Below are positions 18,855 through 27,954 of a stretch of 64,000 bases of DNA, in pieces (the first letter of the stretch is position 1; the number at the start of each line of letters is the position of its first letter). Under the pieces are notes generated by a model that searched no databases, was not told the DNA's origin, and saw nothing but the letters and a program-made list of their open reading frames with translations. Made by a program: the position numbers and the translations under genes. This DNA comes from Roseiarcus sp963813555 (GTDB taxonomy: Bacteria; Pseudomonadota; Alphaproteobacteria; Rhizobiales; Beijerinckiaceae), in contig CAWEZX010000004.1 in assembly GCA_963813555.1 (NCBI GenBank), positions 558,001 through 622,000 of the forward strand. The letters are read 5' to 3'.

Positions 18855-19139
18855 ATGCCCGATCCCCTTGCCGGCTTGCCGCCACGCTTTCTCAGAACCC
18901 CCGAAGCGGCGCGGTTTCTCAGCCTCTCCGGCCGCACGCTGGAGAAGCACCGCATCTATGGCACCGGGCCGAAGTACCGGAAGATCGGCGGCCGCGTCGT
19001 CTACGCGCTCGACGACCTCCAGGCCTGGGCCGACCTCGGAGCCAAGAACTCGACCTCCGATCCCGGCGTCGGAACCGTGCTCCCCGCAAAGCGCCAAGCC
19101 CCCGCCCCGCTGGCCTACGCGGGCCGGGAGCGGCGCTGA
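18855..19139 (+). CDS. AlpA/excisionase-like helix-turn-helix protein
   Basis: A 94-residue protein with a MerR-type winged HTH: RFLRTPEAARFLSLSGRTLE, then KIGGRVVYALDDLQAWADLG. Such proteins in these elements act as excision or replication regulators. ATG 18855 matches the usual N-terminus (MPDPLAGLPPRFL). The stop overlaps the ATG of the repA-like gene, so the two are translationally coupled. Confidence 0.8.
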   Translation: MPDPLAGLPPRFLRTPEAARFLSLSGRTLEKHRIYGTGPKYRKIGGRVVYALDDLQAWADLGAKNSTSDPGVGTVLPAKRQAPAPLAYAGRERR

Positions 19140-19827
19140 TGCTCACGTGGAGCGAGGGCATTCCTTCGCCGCGCGGACGAGCCTCGGGACGCGAGCAGCT
19201 CGATCTCTTCCGGGCGCTCCCCGGGGATCTCGCGCCACGCGATGCGCAGGACCTGATGGCCTATCCATTTTTCTCGCTCGCCAAGTCCAAGCGCCTTGCG
19301 CCGATCGATTTCAGAGCCGGCTCGATCGCCATCCGCGTCGAAGCCGTGCCCGAACATGGCATGGCGACCATCTGGGACGCCGATGTTCTGATCTGGGCGG
19401 CCTCGCAGATCGTCCATGCGCGCGACACTGGCTTGCGCACTTCCCGCCTTATGGCGGCGACGCCATACGAGATCCTCACCTTCGTCGGCCGCGGCGCCAG
19501 CGTACGCGACTACCAGCGTCTCAAGGCCGGCCTCGATCGGCTCCAGTCGACCACAATCGCGACCTCCATCCGGCAGCTGGCCGAACGTCGCCGCCACCGC
19601 TTCTCATGGATCAACGAGTGGAAGGAAACGGTCGACCCTAACGGGCGGGCGCTCGGCATCAAATTGATCCTGCCGGACTGGTTCTACGCCGGCGTCATTG
19701 AAGATGCGCTCGTTCTGACCATCGACCGCGCCTATTTCTCGCTGACGGGCGGGCTCGACCGCTGGCTTTATCGCATCGTCCGCAAGCATGGCGGCCGTCA
19801 GGACTACGGCTGGAGCTTCGACCGCGG
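19139..19827 (+). pseudogene. RepA-like replication initiator, C-terminus deleted
   Basis: Replication initiator of the RPA family carried by trb-type elements. The first 230 residues are well kept (QDLMAYPFFSLAKSKRLAPI, IWDADVLIWAASQI, GGLDRWLYRIVRKHGG). Homology stops at YGWSFD near 19826; the frame then runs on for 57 meaningless codons to 19999. The missing C-terminus, the parA gene expected next and the start of the following RHH gene have all been removed by one deletion. ATG 19139 overlaps the stop of the HTH gene. Confidence 0.7.
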
Positions 19828-19962
19828 CTCACCATCGACGTTACGCCGGAACAGCGCGGCCGCATCAAGGTCACGGCCTTCCAGCGCGGACGGACCGTCG
19901 CCGACATGGTGCGCGAGCTGCTCGCCCGCGAATTCCCCGACAGAGACGGAGACCGGCAATGA
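19828..19962 (+). pseudogene. RHH-like partition protein, C-terminal fragment
   Basis: Forty-four codons without a start: LTIDVTPEQRGRIKVTAFQR, then TVADMVRELLAREFPD. This resembles the ribbon-helix-helix tail of small partition or regulatory proteins that follow parA in such elements. It is fused out of frame to the RepA remnant, and its TGA overlaps the ATG of the DUF2840 gene, showing the original coupling. Confidence 0.5.
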
Positions 19963-20468
19963 ACGCCAGCGTATCAGCCGGCAAGCCGTCGACAAGTGAT
20001 GCGGCAGCAGCATTGACGCATGTCGAGCTGACCTGGCTCGAGAAGCGCATCGAGCACTGGATTCGGTTCGGGCGAATCGCCGAGGAGAAGGTCCTCGATC
20101 GCCGGCGTCGGATCGTCAGTTTCGCGCAAGGCAGCGTCTTCGCCTTCGTGCGCTGGGCGTCGAATGACTTCGGCACGATCATATCTCGCATCGACATCGT
20201 GCGCGCAGTTGCGCCGGGAGAACTTTGCGCGACGCTGCCATTCGTGCGTCCAGGCGGCGACATTCTGCTGCGCATCAACGGCTGGCCCGAGGTCAACCAG
20301 GTTCTGCAGGCGATCGACGCGGTGGAAGCCTGCGGCCTCGATCCCGCCGACGCAGCGCCGGACCATTGGCGGCGCGTCCACAATCGCCTGACGGCTGGCG
20401 AACCGCCCCGCCCCTACACGCTTGCACGCCACAACGCGTGGCTCATGCGCCGCAGTGTCGCGCCGTGA
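19959..20468 (+). CDS. DUF2840 domain protein
   Basis: A 169-residue protein matching DUF2840 (VELTWLEKRIEHWIRFGR, SFAQGSVFAFVRWASNDFG, GGDILLRINGWPEVNQVL). The function is unknown; it is a constant member of RlxS/trb integrative elements, sitting between the partition genes and the TraF-type peptidase. The start overlaps the previous stop (ATGA), and its own stop overlaps the GTG of the traF remnant. The gene appears intact. Confidence 0.8.
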   Translation: MNASVSAGKPSTSDAAAALTHVELTWLEKRIEHWIRFGRIAEEKVLDRRRRIVSFAQGSVFAFVRWASNDFGTIISRIDIVRAVAPGELCATLPFVRPGGDILLRINGWPEVNQVLQAIDAVEACGLDPADAAPDHWRRVHNRLTAGEPPRPYTLARHNAWLMRRSVAP

Positions 20469-20790
20469 TCGGCCACGGCGCGATTATCGCGGTCATGGTG
20501 CTCGGCGTCGGCGCCACGGCGCTCCCTCGCCTCGACAACCACCCGCCGCGGCTTGTCTGGAACGCCAGCGCCAGCGTGCCGATCGGTCTCTACATCGTCG
20601 ACACGATCATTGCAACCGCGCGCTTCCTGTCTGGCAGGGCTGCCGCGTCATCGCAAAGGGCGACGTCTTCCTGATGAACCCGCGGTCCGCCAACTCGCTC
20701 GACGGACGGTATTTCGGTCGGCTTCCCGCCGCCTCGATCGTCGGTCGCGCGATCCCTCTCTGGGTCGATCAAACTAAAGACGGGGAGTGA
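20465..20790 (+). pseudogene. TraF-type S26 peptidase, internal deletion
   Basis: The family processes the conjugative pilin in the inner membrane. The N-terminus (a hydrophobic helix, then RLVWNASASVPIGLYIVD carrying the Ser region) is joined to the C-terminus (LPVWQGCRVIAKGDVFLMNP, SLDGRYFGRLPAASIVGRA) in a different frame. The middle, which carries the catalytic Lys segment, has been lost around 20610-20640. A complete protein would have about 175 residues. Confidence 0.7.
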
Positions 20791-20792
20791 TC

Positions 20793-21950
20793 ATGACTTC
20801 ATCACGCGAATCTGCTGCTGTTACTCCGTTCGGCGCGAGTGAGGACCATTCGTTCTTTACGGCAGAGTTACGCGCCGCCGTCGTGCAGAGCATCACCCCT
20901 CGTCGTCAGCCGATCCCGCGCCTCGGGTTGTCGGCGCGGGGCGGCGCCAGTATTCCCGCGCGCTCACCCTCTGTCCATTTGGTGATGTGCGCCGTGTGGG
21001 TCTTCTTGTGCTCAGGGCCGCCGTTTTGCGGTTCCGCACGCGCCGAGCCAGCTTCGATCCCAGTCGCGGCAAGCCCGCGCTCCGCCCTTCCCTTCTCAGC
21101 CTTCGTCGCGGAAGCCTCGCAGAGATTCAGTATCCCTGCGAACTGGATTCGGGCGGTGATGCGCATCGAGAGCGCTGGAGACGTGCGCGCCGTTTCGCCA
21201 AAGGGCGCAATGGGGCTGATGCAGATCATGCCCAAGACATACGCTGGATTGCGGGCCCGCCACCATCTCGGCCCCGACGCTTACGATCCACGCGACAACA
21301 TTCTCGCTGGCGCCGCCTATCTTCGCGAGATGCTTGATCGCTACGGCTCACCGGGGTTCCTCGCCGCTTACAATGCAGGCCCCGCCCGATACGACGAGCA
21401 TTTGCAGACCGGCCGGCCGCTGCCGACGGAGACACAGGTTTACGTGGCGATACTCTCACCAATGATCGGCGGTCGGGAGTTCGACGACCGAACCGGCGCG
21501 CCTTTCGATCTGATCGCCTGGGCTCGCGCGACGCTATTCGCCACGCACACCGAGGCGTCGCCGATCGCCGATTTGCCTGCAGCCAAAGTGCAGCCGGATC
21601 GTCCGCCAAGCGTCCGTCGCATCCTCGATCTCTCGGCGCTCTCGCCGCGGTCGGAGGGTCTTTTTGTGCACCTTCGCCGACGGGGACCGTCCGCAATGAG
21701 CAAAATCGCATTCCGTCGCGCTCTGGCAGGCTTTGTCGGTCGTTCGGCGGTGGGATTAAGCCGGTGGGGAGAGTCCGACCATGGACGGCAAGATAAAAGC
21801 GCCGCCTGCGGCCAGGCGCATGTGGTTGGTTGGGTTGGAGATTTTCGGCATCTGGGCCACGCATGCTGCTGGCGCTTTTGCCGGCAACACCAACGATTTC
21901 AATGTCTCAAGCGCCATCCTTGCGATCGGCAAGTACGCCTTCGGCCATGA
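20793..21950 (+). CDS. Lytic transglycosylase of conjugative element
   Basis: Periplasmic SLT-type enzyme that cuts peptidoglycan for assembly of the conjugative channel. The first 100 residues include a hydrophobic export segment (VMCAVWVFLCSGPPFCGSARA). The catalytic domain has AVMRIESAG with the catalytic Glu, then GAMGLMQIMPKTYAGL and GSPGFLAAYNAGPARYDEH. Homology ends near residue 300 (about 21690); the last 80 codons to 21950 look like read-through after a frameshift. ATG 20793 has GGGGAG upstream. The DUF736 gene expected next is missing and has only a fragment at 10 kb. Confidence 0.75.
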   Translation: MTSSRESAAVTPFGASEDHSFFTAELRAAVVQSITPRRQPIPRLGLSARGGASIPARSPSVHLVMCAVWVFLCSGPPFCGSARAEPASIPVAASPRSALPFSAFVAEASQRFSIPANWIRAVMRIESAGDVRAVSPKGAMGLMQIMPKTYAGLRARHHLGPDAYDPRDNILAGAAYLREMLDRYGSPGFLAAYNAGPARYDEHLQTGRPLPTETQVYVAILSPMIGGREFDDRTGAPFDLIAWARATLFATHTEASPIADLPAAKVQPDRPPSVRRILDLSALSPRSEGLFVHLRRRGPSAMSKIAFRRALAGFVGRSAVGLSRWGESDHGRQDKSAACGQAHVVGWVGDFRHLGHACCWRFCRQHQRFQCLKRHPCDRQVRLRP

Positions 21951-23648
21951 CGACGAGGGACGACGACTTCAATCCCCGCCCCGGCCGCGTCCGTCATGGC
22001 AACCAGGGCGCCAAGCGACCGAAGAGCTTCGTCGGCGAGGTGATGCGGGCCGCGAAGAAAGCCGGCCACCGGGGCTCGGCATTCAAGCGAAGCGGCGGGA
22101 CAGTGGGGCGCTCGACCTTCGGCCGCGGAAGGCGGGCGGCGCTGTCCCTGGCCTCCCGATCGTCCAGCCGGCGCGTCGTCGTCATGAGCCGGGTCGTGCG
22201 CCACCATGGCAGCCGCTTTCGTTCGGCGCCGCTCTCGAAGCATGTCGCCTACCTGAAGCCCGACGGCGTGACCCGCGACGGCGCGGACGCCCGGATGTTC
22301 GACGCAGCCTCCGACGATGCTGACGCGAAGGCTTTCGCCGAACGGTGCGAAGAGGACCGGCATCATTTTCGGTTTACTGTGTCGCCGGAGGACGCGGGCC
22401 AGATGGCCGACCTTCGGGCCTTCACTCGCGAGCTGATGAAGGACGTGGAGCGTGACCTCGGAACGAGCCTCGATTGGGTCGCGGTCGATCATTGGAACAC
22501 CGACAACTCCCATGTCCACGTGCTCGTCCGTGGCCGCGCCGACGATGGCCAGGACCTGGTCATCAGCCGCGACTACATCAGCCAGGGCTTCCGCGCCCGC
22601 GCAACTGGGGCCGCGGAGCGAGCAGGAAATCCGCGCCGGACTGGAGGACGAGATCGGGGCGGAACGGTGGACCAGTCTCGACCGATCGCTCCCCGACATC
22701 TCGGACGAAGGCGGCGGGGTCGCCGATTTGCGACCGGGCGGCGTCGGAGAAGACCCGGAGCTACGCCGGTTGCTAATAGGGCGCGCCGCCAAGCTCGAAC
22801 GCCTAGGTCTTGCCGAGCAAATCGGCCCGGCGCAGTGGACCTTGAAGCCTGGGCTCGAGCTGGCCCTGCGCGACCTCGGCATCTGCGGCGACAACATCAA
22901 GACGATGCACCGGGCGATGAGCGGAGCAGAACGCGAACCCGACGTTGCCCGCTTCGCCCTTCACGGCGACCTACCCGCAGAGCGCGTTCTCGGCCGACTG
23001 GTCGAGCGCGGTCTGCACGACGAACTGAAAGGCACGGCTTACACCATCGTCGACGGCGTCGACGGCCGTACCCACTATCTCGTCTTCTCTGATCTGGAGA
23101 TGACAGGCGACGCCAAGCCAGGGGCGATCGTCGAGACGCGAGCCTACGACGACGCAGGCGGCCGCAAGCGTCTGTCGCTCGCCACCCGATCGGACCTCAC
23201 TGTCGATGCGCAGGTCTCGGCGCGGGGCGCCACATGGCTCGACCGGCAGCTTCTCGCAAAGGAGTCTGCGCTCAGTAGCGGCGGCTTTGGCGCCGAGGTC
23301 CGCGACGCGATGGATCGTCGGATCAATCATCTCATCGAACACGATCTTGCCCGACGGCAGGGCCAGCGCGTGCTCTTCGCGCGCGATCTTCTGAACACGC
23401 TTCGCCGGCGCGAGCTTGACGCGACCGCCGCCAGCCTGTCGGCGGAGACCGGACTTGCCCATCGCCCGTCGGGCGAGGGCGATCATGTCTCGGGTGTCTA
23501 TCGCCAGCGCGTCACACTCGCGACCGGCCGGTTCGCGATGATCGATGACGGGATGGGGTTTCAGCTAGTGCCCTGGCGGCCGGCACTTGAGCAGCAGCTT
23601 GGAAAGCAGATCGGAGGCGTGATGGCGCCGGGTGGCAACGTTGATTGA
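21947..23648 (+). pseudogene. RlxS-type relaxase (VirD2-like, DUF3363), frameshifted
   Basis: Nicks the element's oriT to begin transfer. The start carries DDDFNPRPGRVRHGNQGAKR. The His motif is VAVDHWNTDNSHVHVLVRG, followed by SRDYISQGFRARA. Near 22600 one base shift is required, after which LGPRSEQEIRAGLEDEIG and the long DUF3363 C-terminal region run cleanly to the stop at 23648. The joined protein is about 567 residues, roughly normal. Without the repair, only the nicking domain would be made. Genes usually found after it (traG, a copG-like gene, trbB-E) are absent. Confidence 0.75.
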
Positions 23649-23874
23649 AATTTTAGGCCTAAGCGGGGAATCGGAATTTGACGGAACTTGGGCGGCGGAG
23701 CGCGGGCATTCCCGGGCGATGCTTGCACCCGTCGCGGCAACTCATGGCGGGGTTCTTCCTCTTTGTTGTTGTGGTCGGCGCGGGGCTGTTCGCCTTCTAT
23801 CGTTCGCGCGTGCCGACGTCGTTTTCGTCGATGTCCGGAGCTCCCTAACTCCGGTTTAGACTTTCTCCCACGGA

Positions 23875-24048
23875 ATGCCCGAGGCGAGCATCGCGGGACA
23901 GAAGACGGATCTCGATGACGTGGCACGGACGGGGGGCGCGCGCGAGGGCCACGACCGGCTTTCAGCCATCTCCGCGATGCTGACCCTGGGCGAAGAACAC
24001 GGTCTCCTTACGGTCACACGGTTGAGGAAGCCGCCGGCCCGCCGATGA
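23875..24048 (+). CDS. Small hypothetical ORF, 57 aa
   Basis: A 57-residue frame from ATG 23875, including HDRLSAISAMLTLGEEHGLL and ending TRLRKPPARR. The amphipathic middle and basic tail look protein-like. Its stop overlaps the start of the next 69-residue frame, which suggests coupling. No clear ribosome-binding site is seen. It may equally be the 3' end of a deleted gene. Confidence 0.22.
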   Translation: MPEASIAGQKTDLDDVARTGGAREGHDRLSAISAMLTLGEEHGLLTVTRLRKPPARR

Positions 24049-24254
24049 CCATACTTTTACCGGCAGATCGGCCCGAAGAACCCTTGATCCTCGAACGTAA
24101 CCAAGCGAGCTCGAGGTTGAAACATCCGCAAATCGCGATCGCCAATATTTGCCTCGCGGCGCTCCTGTCGAACAATCAGCGTTTCGACGTCGACATGGCG
24201 CTCTATCCGTTGATCCGCCGGATGGAGACAGCTGGCGACGCCGCCGGCATTTGA
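24045..24254 (+). CDS. Small hypothetical ORF, 69 aa
   Basis: A 69-residue frame (ILERNQASSRLKHPQIAIAN, then NNQRFDVDMALYPLIRRME) starting inside the stop of the preceding small frame. Composition is less biased than the surrounding noise frames. I do not recognise it. It lies 160 bp before the LysR-TrbJ fusion. Confidence 0.2.
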   Translation: MTILLPADRPEEPLILERNQASSRLKHPQIAIANICLAALLSNNQRFDVDMALYPLIRRMETAGDAAGI

Positions 24255-24413
24255 GCGGGCCGGCACAGCCAACGTGAAATAATGGCGTTGCGGTTGTACC
24301 GGCCCCCACACATTGGAGAGTTAGCCGATCGAGGTACCCGTGCGAGCAAGATCCAACCGGTGATTACGAAGTAATCCCGGTTACGCCAAGGGATAACGGA
24401 CTGGAGGTTAATC

Positions 24414-25688
24414 GTGTTGGGTGAGTGCGATAAAGTTGATGCAGGAACTTTACACACCTCTTTTCGAAAACCGTCGCCCGCGTTCTCCCTTCAGAATTTG
24501 CGTTACGCTCTCGCAGCTGCGGATTATGGTAGCTTTCGTTGCGCAGCGGAAGCCTTGCTCCTTCGGCAGTCGACGCTCAGCCGTTGTGTCCGTCAGCTCG
24601 AAGAATCGATCGGCATGGCCGTGTTCGAAAGGTCGAGCGGAGGCGTTCGAGCAACCCAAGGGGGCCGTCAGTTCCTCCGCAGTGCGCGTTCAATTTTGGA
24701 GCAGGTGGAAGCGCTGGCGGCGAGAACGCAGAGCACGGGCCGCGGCGAGGCCGGCAGGCTTACGGTCGGGTTCTACACGTCCCTCGCCGTCGGGAATCTT
24801 CGCGCTACGCTGATCGACGTTTCCCAACGGTTTCCGCAGCTCGAGCTCGAAATGTTCGAGAGCTCGCGCTCCCGGCTCGTCACAGCGTTACGAAACGGAG
24901 TGGTAGACATTGCGATTATTCCGGGGGCCACGGCGCTGCCTGAATCGAAAACAATGTCGCTGTGGAGCGAGCGCATTCTCGCCGGGGTGCCTGAAGGTCA
25001 TCCGCTCGCCGACGCGCCAGCCCGAGCGCAGTGGATCGTCTTCGACCCCACCAACTACGCCCAGAACGTGCTGACCGCAGCGCGCGAGCTCCAGCAGGTC
25101 AACAATGAGATCCAGAGCCTGCAAAACCAGGCGACCTCCCTCATCAACCAGGCCAGGAACCTCGCGAGCCTGCCCTATTCCTCGCTTACCCAGCTCCAGC
25201 AGTCGATCAACCAGACTGAGCAACTCCTGACCCAGGCGCAGCGGATCGCCTACAGCGTGACCGCCGTCAATCAGGCCTTCACTCAGTCCTACCCGCAGGC
25301 CTATTCGAGTTCGACCTCCTCGCAGCAGCTGCTGGCGGGGGCGCAGACCCGCTGGCAGAACGCGCTCGCCGGATTCCAGGACGCGATGCGCGTCCAGGCC
25401 GGCGTGGTGCAGAACCTCTCTACCACCCGAACCCAGATCGCTGGGCTCGTCTCTTCGAGCCAAGGGGCCTCAGGCGCGCTTCAGGCCGCGCAATCCGGCA
25501 ACCAGCTTGTCGCGCTTCAGACCACGCAGCTCGCCAACCTCACCGCGGTGATGGCGGCGATCGCGCGCGCCCAGAGCCTGGAGGGCGCGCGCAATGTCGC
25601 GAACCAGGCGCAGGCGCAGCAGCAGCTCAACAATTTCTTGAGCTATGGGCCGGGCTACCAGCCGGGCGCCGCGCAGATGTTCCACTGA
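24414..25688 (+). CDS. In-frame fusion: LysR N-terminal half to TrbJ
   Basis: One open frame of 424 codons joins two unrelated genes. Residues about 25-205 are a LysR-type regulator: HTH NLRYALAAADYGSFRCAAEA and QSTLSRCVRQLEESIG, then the first lobe of the effector domain (GRLTVGFYTSLAVGNL, GVVDIAIIPG). From about residue 206 the sequence is mature TrbJ (QWIVFDPTNYAQNVLTAARE, QQVNNEIQSLQNQATSLI) to its normal end. TrbJ's signal peptide is lost, so any product stays in the cytoplasm and the periplasmic trb assembly role is gone. GTG 24414 has GGAGG 7 bases upstream. The other half of LysR lies at 30.4-30.6 kb on the opposite strand. Confidence 0.8.
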   Translation: MLGECDKVDAGTLHTSFRKPSPAFSLQNLRYALAAADYGSFRCAAEALLLRQSTLSRCVRQLEESIGMAVFERSSGGVRATQGGRQFLRSARSILEQVEALAARTQSTGRGEAGRLTVGFYTSLAVGNLRATLIDVSQRFPQLELEMFESSRSRLVTALRNGVVDIAIIPGATALPESKTMSLWSERILAGVPEGHPLADAPARAQWIVFDPTNYAQNVLTAARELQQVNNEIQSLQNQATSLINQARNLASLPYSSLTQLQQSINQTEQLLTQAQRIAYSVTAVNQAFTQSYPQAYSSSTSSQQLLAGAQTRWQNALAGFQDAMRVQAGVVQNLSTTRTQIAGLVSSSQGASGALQAAQSGNQLVALQTTQLANLTAVMAAIARAQSLEGARNVANQAQAQQQLNNFLSYGPGYQPGAAQMFH

Positions 25689-26005
25689 TGCGCGAAGGTT
25701 CGCTCAACTTCGGCGCCTGGGCTCGCGCGCTCGGCCTGGTCGCGGTGACAATCGCAATGATCATGGCGAGCGTTCACTTTCGAGACAATGACTCCGGCAT
25801 CGTTGCGGCCACAAAACTGGGCTTCCCGCCCCCTGAGACCGACCCGCTGACCGATGCGCTTGGTCGCTGCCGTGCGATCGGCATGGCGGCGCTAGAGGAC
25901 GGCGCATGCAAGGCCGTCTGGGCCGAGAACCGGCGCCGCTTCTTCGCCACCGGAACGACAGCCGATCACACGACCGCGCCGACCGCAGCGTCTGAAGGCA
26001 AATAA
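25688..26005 (+). CDS. TrbK-alt, putative entry-exclusion protein
   Basis: A 105-residue protein with one N-terminal membrane helix (ALGLVAVTIAMIMASVHF) and a short exported domain with CRAIGMAALEDGACKAVWAENRRRFF, the pattern of TrbK-alt proteins in trb elements, believed to exclude re-entry of the same element. The start overlaps the trbJ stop (TGATG). It sits between trbJ and trbL as usual. Confidence 0.8.
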   Translation: MREGSLNFGAWARALGLVAVTIAMIMASVHFRDNDSGIVAATKLGFPPPETDPLTDALGRCRAIGMAALEDGACKAVWAENRRRFFATGTTADHTTAPTAASEGK

Positions 26006-26010
26006 AGAAG

Positions 26011-27270
26011 ATGGGCGGCACGGGCGTCATCGATCGTTTCCTGGGCGTCTTCACCCAGTACATCGACTCGGGCTTCGGCCTCGTGCAGGGCGACGTCCGC
26101 TGGCTCGCCGGCGTCCTCATCGCCATCGACATCACGCTTGCCGGTCTCTTCTGGGTATTGGCGCCCGACGAGGACGTGATCGCTCGGCTGATCCGGAAAA
26201 CGCTCTACATCGGCGTCTTCGCCTACATCATCTCGAACTACAACAATCTCGCTCTGATCATTTACAACTCGTTCGCTGGCCTCGGGATCAAGGCCGGAGG
26301 CGGCACGCTGAGTCAGGCGCAGCTTCTTCAGCCGGGACGCGTCGCCCAGGTCGGCATCGACGCCGGACAACCCATCCTGACCTCCATCTCCGGACTTATG
26401 GGTTTCGCCAGTTTCTTCGACAACTTCATCCAGATCGCGATCCTCATGATCGCCTGGCTCATCGTCGTCATCAGCTTCTTCGTGATGGCGATCCAGTTCT
26501 TCGTCAGCCTGATCGAGTTCAAGCTGTCGACCTTGGCGGGATTTGTCCTGGTTCCGTTCGGCCTCTTTGGCCGCACCGCCTTCCTCGCCGAGAAGGTGCT
26601 CGGCAATGTCGTCTCGTCGGGAGTGAAGATCCTCGTGCTCGCCGTCATCATCGGCATCGGCTCGACGATCTTCGGCCAGTTCACCGGCGGCTTCAACAAT
26701 CCGCCGACCATCAACGACGCTCTCACCCTGATCCTCGCCGCGCTCGCCATGCTGGCGCTTTCGATCTTCGGGCCAGGCATCGCGAACGGCTTGATCGCGG
26801 GCGGCCCGCAGCTCGGGGCGGGCGCGGCCGTTGGGACTGGCCTCGCGGTCGCCGGCATTGGCGCGGCCGGCGCCAGTCTTGCCGCCGGCGGACTTGGCGC
26901 TGCTGGCGGCTTGATCGGCGGGACGGCGCGTGGGGGAGCGAGCGTTGCCGGCGGCGCAAGCGCGGCCTTCCGCGCGAGTGGGCCGGCAGGAGTGGCGGAA
27001 GCCGCCGCCGCGGCCGTCTCGAGCCCTCTCCGTCGCGCCGCGTCCGGTCTCCAAGAGAGCTTCGCGGCCGGCGCCAGCGCCGTGATGGGAGGGGCGAGCC
27101 CCTCTGGGACGAGCACGTCGGCTCAGGCCGTTACGGAACCGCCGGCCCCTGCGCCCCGGACGAGTCCTAACCCGACCATTAGCCGAGCCGCCTCCGTCGC
27201 CGATCACGCCATCCGTTCCGGCGATCGTCGGAGCGGCGGCGCCTCCGTCGATCTCTCAGAAGGGGAATAG
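26011..27270 (+). CDS. trbL: P-type conjugal transfer protein TrbL
   Basis: A 419-residue polytopic inner-membrane component of the trb type IV secretion channel (VirB6-like). About six hydrophobic segments occupy residues 20-270 (ITLAGLFWVLAP, FIQIAILMIAWLIVVISFFV, LAGFVLVPFGLFG), followed by a Gly/Ala-rich tail. The sequence VIDRFLGVFTQYIDSGFGLV near the N-terminus is typical. The frame is intact. It follows trbK by 5 bases and precedes trbF by 3. Confidence 0.9.
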   Translation: MGGTGVIDRFLGVFTQYIDSGFGLVQGDVRWLAGVLIAIDITLAGLFWVLAPDEDVIARLIRKTLYIGVFAYIISNYNNLALIIYNSFAGLGIKAGGGTLSQAQLLQPGRVAQVGIDAGQPILTSISGLMGFASFFDNFIQIAILMIAWLIVVISFFVMAIQFFVSLIEFKLSTLAGFVLVPFGLFGRTAFLAEKVLGNVVSSGVKILVLAVIIGIGSTIFGQFTGGFNNPPTINDALTLILAALAMLALSIFGPGIANGLIAGGPQLGAGAAVGTGLAVAGIGAAGASLAAGGLGAAGGLIGGTARGGASVAGGASAAFRASGPAGVAEAAAAAVSSPLRRAASGLQESFAAGASAVMGGASPSGTSTSAQAVTEPPAPAPRTSPNPTISRAASVADHAIRSGDRRSGGASVDLSEGE

Positions 27271-27273
27271 CCC

Positions 27274-27954
27274 ATGTTTCGGCGGCCATCAGTCCGTTAC
27301 GGCAAGACGCCCGAGCCGGAGACCCCCTATCAACGGGCCGGTCAGGTCTGGGATGAGCGGATCGGATCCGCGCGCGTCCAGGCGAGGAACTGGCGGCTTG
27401 CCTTCTTCGGGATGCTCATGCTGAGCGGCGGCCTGGCGGGCGGCCTCGTTTGGCATTCCGCCCGCGGCACGATCACGCCTTGGGTGGTGCAGATCGACAA
27501 GCTCGGCCAGGCGCAGGCGGTTGCGCCGGCGCTGGCCGACTATCGACCGACCGACCCGCAGATTGCATGGCACCTCTCCCGCTTCATTGACGAAGTGCGG
27601 GGCATTCCTGCTGACCCGATCGTGCTGCGGCAGAACTGGCTCGAGGCCTACAACTATGTCACCGACAAGGGCGCGCTGGCGCTGAACGATTATGCGCGCG
27701 CCAGCGATCCCTTCTCCAAGGTCGGCAAGATCCAGGTCTCGGTCGAGATTTCGAGCGTCATCCGCGCCTCTGAGGATAGCTTCCGCGTCTCCTGGACCGA
27801 GCGCCGCTATGTCGACGAGGCGCTCGCAGCGACCGAGCGCTGGAGCGCCATCCTGACCATCGTCATTGAGACGCCGACCGACGCCGATCGGCTGAAGAAG
27901 AACCCGCTTGGCGTCTACATCCATGCCCTCAACTGGTCGAAGGAGCTCGGCTGA
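27274..27954 (+). CDS. trbF: Conjugal transfer protein TrbF
   Basis: A 226-residue VirB8-like bitopic inner-membrane protein of the transfer channel. A short cytoplasmic start (ETPYQRAGQVWDERIGSARV) is followed by one membrane helix (FFGMLMLSGGLAGGLVW) and a periplasmic NTF2-like domain (WVVQIDKLGQAQAV, SFRVSWTERRYVDEALAATE). The length is normal and the frame is intact. Its stop overlaps the ATG of trbG. Confidence 0.9.
   Translation: MFRRPSVRYGKTPEPETPYQRAGQVWDERIGSARVQARNWRLAFFGMLMLSGGLAGGLVWHSARGTITPWVVQIDKLGQAQAVAPALADYRPTDPQIAWHLSRFIDEVRGIPADPIVLRQNWLEAYNYVTDKGALALNDYARASDPFSKVGKIQVSVEISSVIRASEDSFRVSWTERRYVDEALAATERWSAILTIVIETPTDADRLKKNPLGVYIHALNWSKELG

Larger units (their letters stand above)
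23649..24413. other. Region replacing traG-trbE; tiny ORFs only
   Basis: In related elements this interval holds traG and trbB to trbE (about 8 kb). Here it is 765 bp with three small frames: 23744-23848 (34 residues, a single hydrophobic helix FFLFVVVVGAGLFAFY), 23875-24048 (57 residues), and 24045-24254 (69 residues), the last two overlapping as ATGA. None matches a family I recognise. It marks a large deletion in the transfer module. Confidence 0.45.
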
